Shown piece by piece: positions 52,701 to 62,277 of a stretch of 64,000 nucleotides of DNA (position 1 is the stretch's first letter; each line of letters opens with the position of its first letter). The DNA comes from Tachypleus tridentatus (lineage: Eukaryota; Arthropoda; Merostomata; Xiphosura; Limulidae). The notes beneath the pieces were generated by a model. That model was not told where the DNA came from and did no database searches. It was given only the letters and a program-made list of their open reading frames with translations. The position numbers were made by a program, and so were the translations under genes. Where the stretch lies: assembly GCF_004210375.1 (NCBI RefSeq), contig NC_134833.1, positions 147,180,127 through 147,244,126 of the forward strand, read 5' to 3'.

Positions 52701-55700
52701 TAAAATGGATTTTCATTTTGTAATGTGTTCTTTTAAGATATTTAAAATCTAGACACTAAAGTGCATATTTTAAAAGTTTTTTCCCTTAAAACATTTATCT
52801 AACAAGAATTACAGAAAGACAGAGAGTTTAAATTTAGAATAATTTGTTACCTTTTCAGCTGTGAATAACATGTTTTATTATGGCTGAAAACTTGGTACGT
52901 GTGACATTAGTTTAAAACTTTACCAATAAATCTGTCAACTCAGGATGTTATTTTGTCCTTAGGTTCTTGATACTTTTATACACATAAATCACCATTAAAT
53001 AAAGCTTTTTCAAAGTTGTAACTATTTATATATTTCGTATAGGTAGTTAGATAATACTTTCTCTTTCAGGTTACTGATTCTAAAGGGCAGGTGCTGGTGT
53101 CCAGAGAAAACATTGACCGAGGAAAATTTGCTTTCAACACAGATGAATTTGATGTATTTGAAATATGTTTTTTGACGAAACTACCTGTAGGTAAGGACTG
53201 TTAAAAAGAAGTTTCAGATTTAAGTAAGAACTATGTAAATACTGTACCGTTGATGAGAAGAATAGCACGTTAACTGTACATTGATACTGTACTATTGATG
53301 AGAAGAATAACACGTTAACTGTACTTTCATACTGTACTATTGACGAGAAGAATAACACGTTAACTGTACGTTGATACTGTACTATTGACTAGAAGAATAA
53401 CACGTTAACTGTACGTTGATACTGTACTATTGACGAGAAGAATAACACGTTAACTGTACTTTCATACTGTACTATTGACGAGAAGAATAACGCGTTAACT
53501 GTACATTCATACTGTACTATTGACGAGAAGAATAACGCGTTAACTGTACATTCATACTGTACTATTGACGAGAAGAATAACACGTTAACTGTACATTCAT
53601 ACTGTACTATTGACGAGAAGAATAACACGTTAACTGTACATTCATACTGTACTATTGACGAGAAGAATAACACGTTAACTGTACATTCATACTGTACTAT
53701 TGACGAGAAAAATAACACGTTAACTGTGCATTGATACTGTATTATTGACGAGAAGAATAACACCTTTACAATTAAACTGATTGATGTCATTTGTAAAGTA
53801 TGAAAGTTACAAACAATTGAGTCAATAAATGTCTTTTAGACATATTGTGATATATTGTTTATTTGTGTTGTGTAAATTTTGATGGAAAAATTAATCACTT
53901 CTTTCACTTTGGATTAAGAACATTGGTTTAATGTTGAAAGTTTTAAGTTCCTGAAACACTAAAACATACAGACAATCCATGGTATAATTCTTAGGTATGG
54001 TTTTTACATTTTGCAATGCAATATATTAATGTGATTTCTGGAACAATTGTTCAGAATCGTATTCTCGAGTTAACATGACATTTCGAAAGTGTGAATGCAT
54101 ATAACAGTGTTATGGGGTGTCCATAGCTAACAGCAGTTAGCTATTCATTGCTTGTTAGTTTTGTTTCAACTGCTACAGAGTTAAACTTTTCCTGTTGATA
54201 ATTTGTGTAAGATGTGATCTGGCTTGAATATGCTGTTCAAAATCATGGAATTCTCAAGGTTTTTACAGTGGAGGATTCTAATCTGTTCCAGAGAAGAAAA
54301 CTGTAGAATACTTGTAGTGCATACAGTCTTCAATATACAAAATAAATATGTTTTTGAAAAGTTGTTGATATAGCAGAACATGTTTTCCTATTACATAATT
54401 GGAAATCTATTCCTATGGAAAAAACGTCTGTCCCAAAGATAGAGAAAAATGTAAAACCCTGTAGATAATTATTATAAATGGTTTAATAACTAGGAATGGT
54501 GCTGGATCTGTTAGGACTGTATTTGTCTATTAAAGTGGATGGACTTTATAACTCCAGCCATACATTATTTAGTAGGAGTGACTATTACTACAACTTGGAA
54601 GAGTTAATTTATATTCTATATACTTATTTTAAAGATATATTGAGTGACTTGTTCTTACACACACGTAACTTTGGACAAAAATGAAAAACATTTTTATAAT
54701 TGTAATTGTTAATTTCACTTCCATATATAATTGCTCTAATGATAATTAGGTACACTAGATAATACGTGATTTAGAGAAGCTTATAATCACACGTAGAAAA
54801 ACAATTAAATGGATTAGCAGTGTCATTGACTATTTAAAACAGGATCTAAGTAGGTGAGGTAAGACAATGACCTCTCACTGAGCACCACATAGGTTCATCA
54901 GCTGGCAACTTGCATACATTAGATATTTTTTATTATGTCTGCAGAATCCAGTTAGGATTTTCTTACATTGTATATAACAGTGGAAAACCAAGATCATGAT
55001 ACAGGTGAAAATATGAAGGTGGATATTTAGTGAACATAACAATGGATATTTGGAAAGAAAGATGTGTGAAAATATTTGAATAATCACAGTGGCGAGACAA
55101 CTCTTTGTAGTGGTAATGATAGTGACGAGACAACTCTGTAGTGCTAATGATAGTGGCGAGACAACTCTTTGTTGTGGTAATGATAGTGACGAGACAATTC
55201 TGTAGTGGTAATGATAGTGGCAAGACAACTCTTAGTAGTGGTAATGATTGTGTTGAGACAACTGTTTGTAGTGGTAATGATTGTGGGAAGACAACTCTTT
55301 GTAGTGGTAATGATTGTGGCGAGACAACTCTTTGTTGTGGTAATGATAGTGACGAGACAATTCTGTAGTGGTAATGATAGTGGCAAGACAACTCTTAGTA
55401 GTGGTAATGATTGTGTTGAGACAACTGTTTGTAGTGGTAATGATTGTGGGAAGACAACTCTTTGTAGTGCTAATGATAGTGGCGAGACAACTCTTTGTTG
55501 TGGTAATGATAGTGACGAGACAATTCTGTAGTGGTAATGATAGTGGCAAGACAACTCTTAGTAGTGGTAATGATTGTGTTGAGACAACTGTTTGTAGTGG
55601 TAATGATTGTGGGAAGACAACTCTTTGTAGTGGTAATGATTGTGGCGAGACAACTCTTTGTAGTGGTAATGATTGTGGCGAGACAACTCTTTGTAGTGGT

Positions 55701-58700
55701 AATGATTGTGGCAAGACAACTCTTTGTAGTGGTAATGATAGTGGTAGAATGTGGTAAGAAATGGAAAATGTAATAACTTAGTGAGAACTTTGATAAAACT
55801 GTAAGTGTTAATTCAGTTTTTTCAACAGAAATAGTTGAAGACATTCAAGGATAATTTTGTTTTATTTCCGATTTTTTATGGTCTCATTGAATGTGTTTAT
55901 CGTTAAATGTTAATCAAGTATGTAATGTTGTTCAAAAAAGTTCCGATTCACATCTTGAAAGAAAATTATGGCTTTCTGACAGATGGAAATAAAGGAAGAT
56001 ATTTTACTATAAACGTAATGGTGAAAAGCATTATGAACATTACTAGGTGTATTCTCATTGCAAAGACTGTATTTTGCTTTATTTGTTTTTATCAAAATGG
56101 GGACTGGTCTTACTTTTCAAGGTTATTTCAGACGGAGAGTTTGTTAAAATAATAACAGAACATGTGGCCTTGAAGAATGACTATATGGTGACAATAAAAT
56201 TGATCAACATGTACAAATAAAAACAGAATTAGAGAAACGATAGAAAAAATTTTTTGATTCCTTACTGTGGTGCAGTTTTTTTGGATTATTGATATTAATG
56301 GCTAAATTTTTTCTAACTGTGAAAGTGCGTTTAGGTCGTGTAATAATGAAATACACGCTACCTCGGAAAGACCATCCAAAACAAATTGTGTGATTTAGTA
56401 AACGAAATTGTGAAAGGTGAAATATTAGAAAAAGAGAAACAAAACATTTATTTTACACATGTTGAACAAATGAAACACTATGTTGAATGTAATACTGAGG
56501 AAATTGAAGTTTTTTTTATTTTGGTCTTGTGTCAATAATACTTCTGCCTAAAATCATGTTGACAGAAACCTTAACTTGGACATTCAAGATTGTTATGGAC
56601 AAGGCTATGACAGTGATGCTAATTTCATTGATTAAAATAATGGTGTAAAATCAAAAATAGTTGAGATAACTCAAGCTTTCTTCTGTTCCTGTGATTAATA
56701 TACACATATAAAAACGGCTCGTTTGGGTTGATGTGAACCTGACGATGATCGAAGAAGGTTGAAATATTGTTCACTCCTCTATGTAAAAAAATTTTGCCAA
56801 CCCAAACAAGCCATTTTTACATGTATATTTTTCTCTACAAGTGGGTTTTCTTGACATCACTGATTGTTCCTGTGATTGTTGTAATTTGGCCTCAAGAGGT
56901 ATTGGTTTCTCTCGTACAGAGCCTAAAGAATTTTGGTTTGTTTCCAAAGCTGTATAGGTTATTTTAAGCATTTTCAAGCAGATGACAAATATTAGAAAGG
57001 TAAATTTTACCATAAAATCTCTCTCTCAAACTAGATGGAAGTGGTGGTTGGATAGTTTGAATGTTATTCAACCTTGATGCTTTACTGGAACAAAAATATA
57101 CATATAAAAACGGCTCGTTTGGGTTGATGTGAACCTGACGATGATCGAAGAAGGTTGAAATATTGTTCACTCCTCTATGTAAAAAAATTTTGCCAACCCA
57201 AACAAGCCATTTTTACATGTATATTTTTCTCTACAAGTGGGTTTTCTTGACATCACTGATTGTTCCTGTGATTGTTGTAATTTGGCCTCAAGAGGTATTG
57301 GTTTCTCTCATTACAGAGCCTAAAGAATTTTGGTTTGTTTCCAAAGCTGTATAGGTTATTTTAAGCATTTTCAAGCAGATGACAAATATTAGAAAGGTAA
57401 ATTTTACCATAAAATCTCTCTCTCAAACTAGATGGAAGTGGTGGTTGGATAGTTTGAATGTTATTCAACCTTGATGCTTTACTGGAACAAAAATATACAT
57501 ATAAAAACGGCTCGTTTGGGTTGATGTGAACCTGACGATGATCGAAGAAGGTTGAAATATTGTTCACTCCTCTATGTAAAAAAATTTTGCCAACCCAAAC
57601 AAGCCATTTTTACATGTATATTTTTCTCTACAAGTGGGTTTTCTTGACATCACTGATTGTTCCTGTGATTGTTGTAATTTGGCCTCAAGAGGTATTGGTT
57701 TCTCTCGTACAGAGCCTAAAGAATTTTGGTTTGTTTCCAAAGCTGTATAGGTTATTTTAAGCATTTTCAAGCAGATGACAAATATTAGAAAGGTAAATTT
57801 TACCATAAAATCTCTCTCAAACTAGATGGAAGTGGTGGTTGGATAGTTTGAATGTTATTCAACCTTGATGCTTTACTGGAACAAAAATATACATATAAAA
57901 ACGGCTCGTTTGGGTTGATGTGAACCTGACGATGATCGAAGAAGGTTGAAATATTGTTCACTCCTCTATGTAAAAAAATTTTGCCAACCCAAACAAGCCA
58001 TTTTTACATGTATATTTTCTCTACAAGTGGGTTTTCTTGACATCACTGATTGTTCCTGTGATTGTTGTAATTTGGCCTCAAGAGGTATTGGTTTCTCTCG
58101 TACAGAGCCTAAAGAATTTTGGTTTGTTTCCAAAGCTGTATAGGTTATTTTAAGCATTTTCAAGCAGATGACAAATATTAGAAAGGTAAATTTTACCATA
58201 AAATCTCTCTCTCAAACTAGATGGAAGTGGTGGTTGGATAGTTTGAATGTTATTCAACCTTGATGCTTTACTGGAACATATAAAAAAGTGTAATAGTACC
58301 AAACATAGTGAATGGGATTGTCTCATGAATGAAATTATATGATATATCTTTTAATAAATGTAAATACTATCAGTAAATTATGACAGATAAATAACATGCA
58401 TTTGGGCAGCACTGTAAAGCATATAAGAGTTCTTAAAATGTGAATATTAGATCAAAAGGCTTTGAGTAAACACTTTATTACCAGTAATTTGTCAGAGTTT
58501 AAATTTTGATAAAGAATTAAAAGGTGCAACAACAAATAAGTAGAAAATTGTTCAATTATGAAAGAACAATTGTACTAAAGATTCTGAAGAAACATTCGAG
58601 ATTCGCTATTGTAACGTTATTGTTGATAAAATTTGTGCAAGTGCTGAAACACAATACAAGGCTTTTAAAGTTGGGGGAAATCATTGGATTTTCTATAATC

Positions 58701-61700
58701 TTTTGAAACTTGGTATTATTACAGAAGAACTTATGCAACCTTACACAGACCTCATGATTAAACTCAGCTCTAAAGGTTCATGTAACATCAGTGAAAGAAA
58801 ATGTATGAAAAGACTCTAAAGTGCTTTGCAGGCTTATAGCATCTGATACCAATATAAACAATACCATGAAATTTATCATAGAAAATAATTTACATGAGAT
58901 ATACCCAAATGTAAATGTAGCTCTTTGCATAGTTGTGACTACTCCAGTTAGCGTTACTTTGGTCGAAAGAAGTGTTTCTTGCCCTAAACTTATCAAAATG
59001 GACTTCCATTCTACCATGTCTCAAGAAAATAATAGAATTATTGGCAATGTTATGTATAAAAGATTCTGTATCAAACTCTATAAGTTTTTTTCTGATCTGA
59101 TTGAAGACCAGTGTTCAGAAAGGTAGAAACTCCTTATTAAAGAATAACGTGAGTGATCTAAATATGTTTTATGTAAGCTGGGTTTTTTCACTGTTTATTA
59201 TTGACAGATACAATGATATATCTATACATTCAGTATCAGCACAAGTTACTTAAATTATATTTAAAAATAACTCAGCTCTGTAAAGGATGTTTCAAAGTAA
59301 GTTTCTAGAAATGAGTGCGCATGTCAGACTGTATACTAGATTCTTATGGCTACAGTTACCTCTTAACCCTGATTTACAACCTGCACATTTGTCTGTGAGT
59401 TTATTGCATATTTTATGGTTATATATACATTAGTGGAATAGACAGAACTATTAATTAGGATAGAATTAACAAAAACTTTTGAGCTTTACTTACATTAGAT
59501 AGTAAACCTGTGGCTAAACATTTTGTTGACCAATGTGATGTAATTGATATTGACTGTCCCATAACAGCAAATGCTCTTACACACTTCTACCTACAGCTAT
59601 AAAAATAGAACTTATAAAAAAGCTCTACTTATTTCACAAAATAAACTTTGAAATAAACAACTCGGATTTTTTCTTCTTACTCTTTGTATTTAATTAGTGT
59701 AATAATGTGTGTGCTTTAGATGGTAAAATTTTGTCCACCCCCTTTTTTTTTAATGTATATGCATGAAGTCTATCTTGGTCCATGTACTCATACTATTTTG
59801 AAATCTTTTGTGTAAGTCTAAATCAACTATCAAGCATCTTGTTTGTCCTGATAAAGCTGTAAAGGAGAAAAATTTTCACTTAAGTAAAGCCAGTTATGTT
59901 TCCTGGAGTAATAGATTGTTTTATTTCTCCTTTTAATAGAACTCTCCAGTTTGTACTACAAATGTTAATATCACATATTGTATTGCAATAACAGAGTAGA
60001 GAATAAATAATTTGTCAGTTGGGTTCTAAAGTAACTGAACTAACTTGTATGGACTTTGGATAAAAGTGACAATTATTTAAAGCTCTGGATAAAACTAGTA
60101 TCAAACAGCTATAGTGGAGATTTTAAAATGGAATTATTACAATGTATTGTAATAACAGAGTAATTTGTTTTATCAAAGTATGTTTTAAAGTAGCTGACAG
60201 AAAGAATTATTTAAAGTGTGGATAAAACTGTGATAATTGATATTGTAACAAACACTTTATATGGTTTACTTGTTTTAAAGTAAATGGTTTGTGCACTATT
60301 TGTTTATTGTTGAAATTTATTACTAACAAATCACTGACACCTACAATAAAGAACCTAACTTGTACATAAGGCCTGACAACATTGTTTCGGAATCTCATAT
60401 TAACTTGTAGTGGAGCCTCTGGAAAACGTGCTCTAAGATTGACCACACCACATATTGAAAAAGTTTGTTAAGTACAAATTGCAATATTCCATAATAGTGG
60501 TCAACAATGGCTATCTGGCCAAGCAAATTGATGGAGAGAGTAATTTCAAGAGTAGTCTAGATGTTAGAACATTGTTCACTTAAAGTGTAATTAAAAGCCA
60601 ATTCATTTGTCTTGGATATTGTGTATTCAATTGTCAACCTTAATGAAATATGTTTAAAAAAACAAACAGTACCCTAACCTTTGTAGTTTTGTGACTTATA
60701 TTTTTAAAAATGGACTGTTTATGAACCAAACTTGAAAGTTTGTTTGCATTAAATTAAAAATGTGTGAAGTCTACAAATACAGATAAATATACAGTGCTAC
60801 TCTATGTATGTTTATGTGCTATATTACCTTTTTTCCCCATTTCCCTAAAAGAGTGAAGTTTTTTTTTTGATACAATGAAGCAAATTTGTGCTGCTTCCAT
60901 AAAAAAACAATGTATATATATTTTGATACAATGTCTCACTCTTCAACTTGCGATGCCTGTTAATATATCAAGATTCTGTGATAGATGAGGCTTTGTTAAT
61001 AAAGGATACTGGTGATACAGTATCATGTGAATTAAGTACCATCTCAACAAGTTCAAGGTTTGCTGATCTTTCTTTGTCTGAAAGAAATCATTAGATATAA
61101 ATATTAAAACCTTTCTTGAAACAGATGAAGTTGCGCTCATTAGTAACATAAGGTTTATTGTTACGTTGTTCTTTCTTCAAGGTCAAGGGGGAATGATGAG
61201 GGAAGCCACACTTACTTTAAAGCATGGTGTCGAGGCCAAGAGCTATGACGGGGTAGGTTGATTGAAACTGTTTTTTATCCTTTTTGAGAGCTGTAGAACA
61301 AATCATACTGTATTGTGTTATTGCTTTTATAATGATTCGATAACAGTTAAAATTTTAATTTGTTGTTAAAAGAGTCATGTCCAAATATTTCACAGCTCTG
61401 ATAACTTACTGTTGATGTTAGTTTTAAAATATCTTACTTAGAGTACTCTAGTGTGATTACAATGTCTACTTTAGCTTGAAGAGGTCGGAAAGTTGAAACC
61501 CCTGGAAATTGAACTGCAGAAACTTGAGGACATGTCGGAAGCCATTGTCAAAGACTTTGCGTACATGAGGCAGCGAGAAGAAGAAATGAGAGACACGAAT
61601 GGTAATAGTTTTGTACATATTATAGAAAACATCTCAATAACAGTAGCGTATGACATGGTTTATAAGGTATTTGAGTTAATAAAAAGTTAGGGTTTGGATA

Positions 61701-62277
61701 GTCTGGATACTAGTTGTCTGTTTCATCTCAAATGCAGATTTTTTTAAGTATTCTTTATAAACTTGTGAAATGGTTTGCCTAATGATGTAATATGTGTTGT
61801 TAGTTTAAATTTATTTTAAAATAGTTGAATAAATACTTGGATGTGACAGGTTAAATTAGTTATATTCGTGTTTTTGTTGAGTAGTTGTATGGTTACTCCT
61901 TTGAGCTATTCAATGGCTGTACTGATTTTTATGTACATACTAAAAATGCATACAGTAATATTACATTAATAGTGAGAAGGTAAACTTAGACCAAATTGTA
62001 AAATACAAGTGTTCAGAATAAAGCATCATGCTTATCAAAGTAGTTATAAATGGCACCACAATAGTGAATATGAAGAGAAAAGTTTTCATAATGTTTTCAG
62101 TCCTTTTAATTTTTAATTTGAACATGGCCTGCCTTTTTGTTTGTTTGTTTAACAGAGTCCACCAACACTCGAGTCCTGTATTTCAGTATCTTCTCCATGT
62201 GCTGTCTTCTTGCTCTCACAACTTGGCAAGTTTTATATCTCAGACGTTTCTTCAAAGCTAAAAAACTCATCGAATAA
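46576..62277 (+). CDS. TMED10: TMED10, p24-delta transmembrane emp24-domain protein (complete, 5 exons)
   Basis: Exons 46576-46767, 53070-53190, 61182-61252, 61475-61601 and 62156-62277 join in frame to 210 codons plus TAA. p24 proteins are type I membrane cargo receptors cycling between ER and Golgi in COPII and COPI vesicles. The product shows a signal peptide (residues about 1-26), a GOLD domain with the two expected cysteines (Cys36 in KRCLKEE, Cys97 in FEICF), and [10 protein letters not shown] coiled-coil follows (about 129-165, [20 protein letters not shown]), with the signature [19 protein letters not shown] membrane segment (about 177-197) precedes a tail ending FFKAKKLIE. The FF and KK motifs are the COPII/COPI sorting signals of the delta class, which separates TMED10 from other p24s. 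All introns are GT/AG. An in-frame stop at 46552-46554 makes the ATG at 46576 the first possible start. Human TMED10 is about 219 residues, so the length fits. Confidence 0.96.
47206..47444 (-). mobile_element. Mariner-type MITE with transposase C-terminal remnant
   Basis: Terminal inverted repeats of about 33 bp: cagggtggcccgtaagttcc at the left and the complement of atgggtagggacttatgggc plus caccttg at the right. It is flanked by TA on both sides (47204-47205, 47445-47446), the mariner/Tc1 target site. Inside, the minus strand encodes a short [24 protein letters not shown] stretch, typical of the C-terminal end of mariner transposases. It is a deletion derivative at 239 bp, in TMED10 intron 1. 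Confidence 0.85.
47784..48000 (+). mobile_element. Palindromic PLE-terminal element with hammerhead-like ribozyme, perfect 10-bp TSD
   Basis: A 217-bp insert flanked by aacagatata at 47774-47783 and 48001-48010. Arms 47821-47895 and 47923-48000 are long imperfect inverted repeats (cggctcgtttgggttgag against ctcaacccaaatgaaccg). Between and partly in the right arm is a hammerhead-like segment, 47905-47946: GTGAAC, CTGAAGA, an extra T, a GATC/GGTC stem, GAAA, TGT, T, GTTTAC. GTGAAC and GTTTAC can form a 6-bp stem I with one G-U pair. It is related to the unit repeated at 56697-58279. In TMED10 intron 1, sense to the gene. Confidence 0.78.
48900..50960 (+). pseudogene. DIRS-like retrotransposon fragment with tyrosine recombinase remains
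   Basis: Broken plus-strand frames contain a [11 protein letters not shown] block near 49740 (the linker after RNase H in DIRS elements). [19 protein letters not shown] follows near 50098-50154, and a RLYTD ... [17 protein letters not shown] stretch lies near 50275-50345. A C-terminal recombinase block, [20 protein letters not shown] and beyond, lies near 50598-50680. These match the DIRS recombinase domain order. Frame changes and stops are frequent, so it is dead. Boundaries are approximate. It lies in TMED10 intron 1. Confidence 0.62.
51426..51548 (+). mobile_element. Family-V SINE in TMED10 intron 1, with target-site duplication
   Basis: Head attagtacagcagtatgtct, anticodon region aatttacaacac, B box gggttcagttccc, tail cagatagcccaatgtggctt. 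The direct repeat catcttgg flanks it at 51418-51425 and 51549-51556. The rest of the intron, 51557-53069, is unassigned; 52180-52390 shares short blocks (tattatt, aaatacatttt) with 63500-63680 and may be an old repeat. Confidence 0.86.
53070..53190 (+). CDS. TMED10: TMED10 exon 2 (residues 65-104 plus one base)
   Basis: Acceptor ctctttcag at 53061-53069. Encodes [18 protein letters not shown] and [16 protein letters not shown], the middle of the GOLD domain with the second disulphide cysteine. Donor GTAAGG at 53191. Intron 2 (53191-61181, about 8 kb) is phase 1. Confidence 0.96.
53240..53765. repeat. 45-bp minisatellite, about 12 units, at the start of TMED10 intron 2
   Basis: Unit atactgtactattgacgaga then agaataacacgttaactgta and cattc. 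It starts about 50 bp after the exon 2 donor site. Variants are gatgag/gacgag, cacg/cgcg and tcatac/tgatac. The period is 15 codons, so the minus strand stays open across it by phase only. Region 53766-55080 is otherwise unassigned. Confidence 0.94.
55085..55752. repeat. 33-bp minisatellite with a 163-bp higher-order period
   Basis: About 20 units of ggcgagacaactctttgtag then tggtaatgattgt. The five-unit block starting at 55205 recurs at 55368 and 55531 with the same order of variants (gtggcaag, gtgttgag, gtgggaag, gtggcgag, gtgacgag), a period of 163 bp. It is unrelated in sequence to the 33-bp satellite at 1-14972. In TMED10 intron 2. Confidence 0.92.
56697..56864 (+). mobile_element. 168-bp PLE-terminal insert with perfect 13-bp target-site duplication
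   Basis: Flanked by tgttcctgtgatt at 56684-56696 and 56865-56877, interrupting the FFCSCD codons of the hAT pseudogene. Its ends are imperfect inverted repeats (cggctcgtttgggttg and caacccaaacaagcc), with a further distal block ctacaagtgggttttcttga. The same distal block appears reversed at the left end of the 47784-48000 element, so both belong to one family. No coding capacity. Confidence 0.82.
56733..56774 (+). ncRNA. Type I hammerhead-like ribozyme, unit 1 (also 57129-57170, 57526-57567, 57920-57961)
   Basis: Stem I strands GTGAAC (56733-56738) and GTTCAC (56769-56774) pair perfectly over 6 bp. Then CTGACGA (56739-56745), fitting the core CUGANGA; one extra T; stem II GATC/GGTT with a GAAGAA loop; GAAA (56761-56764); ATAT palindrome (56764-56767) as a minimal stem III; T at 56768 as position 17. 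Cleavage would fall between 56768 and 56769. The other three units are identical here. The palindromic, very short stem III is what PLE hammerheads show, which act as dimers. The bulged T after core A9, the two G-U pairs in stem II and U rather than C at position 17 could lower activity. Confidence 0.6.
59400..59600 (+). pseudogene. Possible GIY-YIG-type element fragment
   Basis: One short frame reads [20 protein letters not shown], resembling the segment (PVxxHF...H) that follows the GIY-YIG core in some retroelement endonucleases. The upstream core is not recognisable. Tentative. The rest of 59127-59990 is unassigned. Confidence 0.3.
60000..60420. repeat. Dispersed repeat, unclassified (copy 2), in TMED10 intron 2
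   Basis: Shares ordered blocks with 15880-16330: ttctaaagtaactgaac, acaattatttaaagct, ggataaaactgtgataa, tttacttgtttt, aaatggtttgtgcac, attgttgaaattt, aacaaatcactgacacctac and ataaag. It also contains an internal partial duplication (taacagagtag near 59989 and taacagagtaatttg near 60151). No coding sense. The rest of the intron to 61181 is unassigned. Confidence 0.6.
61182..61252 (+). CDS. TMED10: TMED10 exon 3 (residues 105-128)
   Basis: Acceptor ttctttcttcaag ending at 61181. Completes the GOLD domain with [22 protein letters not shown] is diagnostic for the delta p24 class. Donor GTAGGT at 61253. Intron 3 (61253-61474, 222 bp) is phase 0. Confidence 0.95.
61475..61601 (+). CDS. TMED10: TMED10 exon 4 (residues 129-170 plus one base)
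   Basis: Acceptor tctactttag ending at 61474. Encodes the coiled-coil linker and [15 protein letters not shown] just before the membrane segment. Donor GTAATA at 61602. Read-through adds an in-frame extension to a stop at 61688-61690; this is intron and not a real C-terminus. Intron 4 (61602-62155, 554 bp) is phase 1. Confidence 0.96.
62156..62277 (+). CDS. TMED10: TMED10 exon 5 (residues 171-210 and stop)
   Basis: Acceptor gtttgtttaacag ending at 62155. Encodes [20 protein letters not shown], the rest of the membrane span, then [12 protein letters not shown] and TAA at 62275-62277. The FF and KK tail signals are intact. Confidence 0.97.

Larger units (their letters stand above)
56697..58279 (+). 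repeat. 396-bp tandem repeat, 4 units, each with a hammerhead-like ribozyme
   Basis: Unit starts at about 56697, 57093, 57490 and 57884; the shared cggctc lies at 56715, 57111, 57508 and 57902 (spacings 396, 397, 394). Each unit joins a PLE-terminal insert to about 228 bp of hAT pseudogene (the TRWKWW block). Units are over 98% alike by eye, differing in tctcgta/tctcatta and in length of the tctc and t runs. The array amplified after the insertion, since only the first unit shows the original left junction with the hAT frame. Confidence 0.93.
55900..59126 (+). pseudogene. hAT-family (ZMYM1/TTF-like) transposase pseudogene, split by a tandem array
   Basis: Diverged pieces in correct order on the plus strand. 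(1) A TTF-like N-terminal block near 55970-56110 ([27 protein letters not shown]). (2) A block near 56580-56695 ([36 protein letters not shown]), the GQxYD segment of hAT catalytic domains. (3) A block with [17 protein letters not shown], repeated inside the 396-bp units. (4) The C-terminal hAT dimerisation region near 58880-59120 ([45 protein letters not shown]). Stops and frameshifts occur throughout, so it is inactive. It is sense-oriented within TMED10 intron 2. Confidence 0.78.

Noticed and set aside
55144..55844. Overlapping open frames on both strands in the 55 kb minisatellite
   Set aside because: They result from the 33-bp period and cover only repeats inside a TMED10 intron.
56767..58199. 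Repeated 66- and 80-codon frames in the 396-bp units
   Set aside because: They are identical because the DNA is duplicated, and they run through both the PLE-derived insert and out-of-frame hAT sequence.
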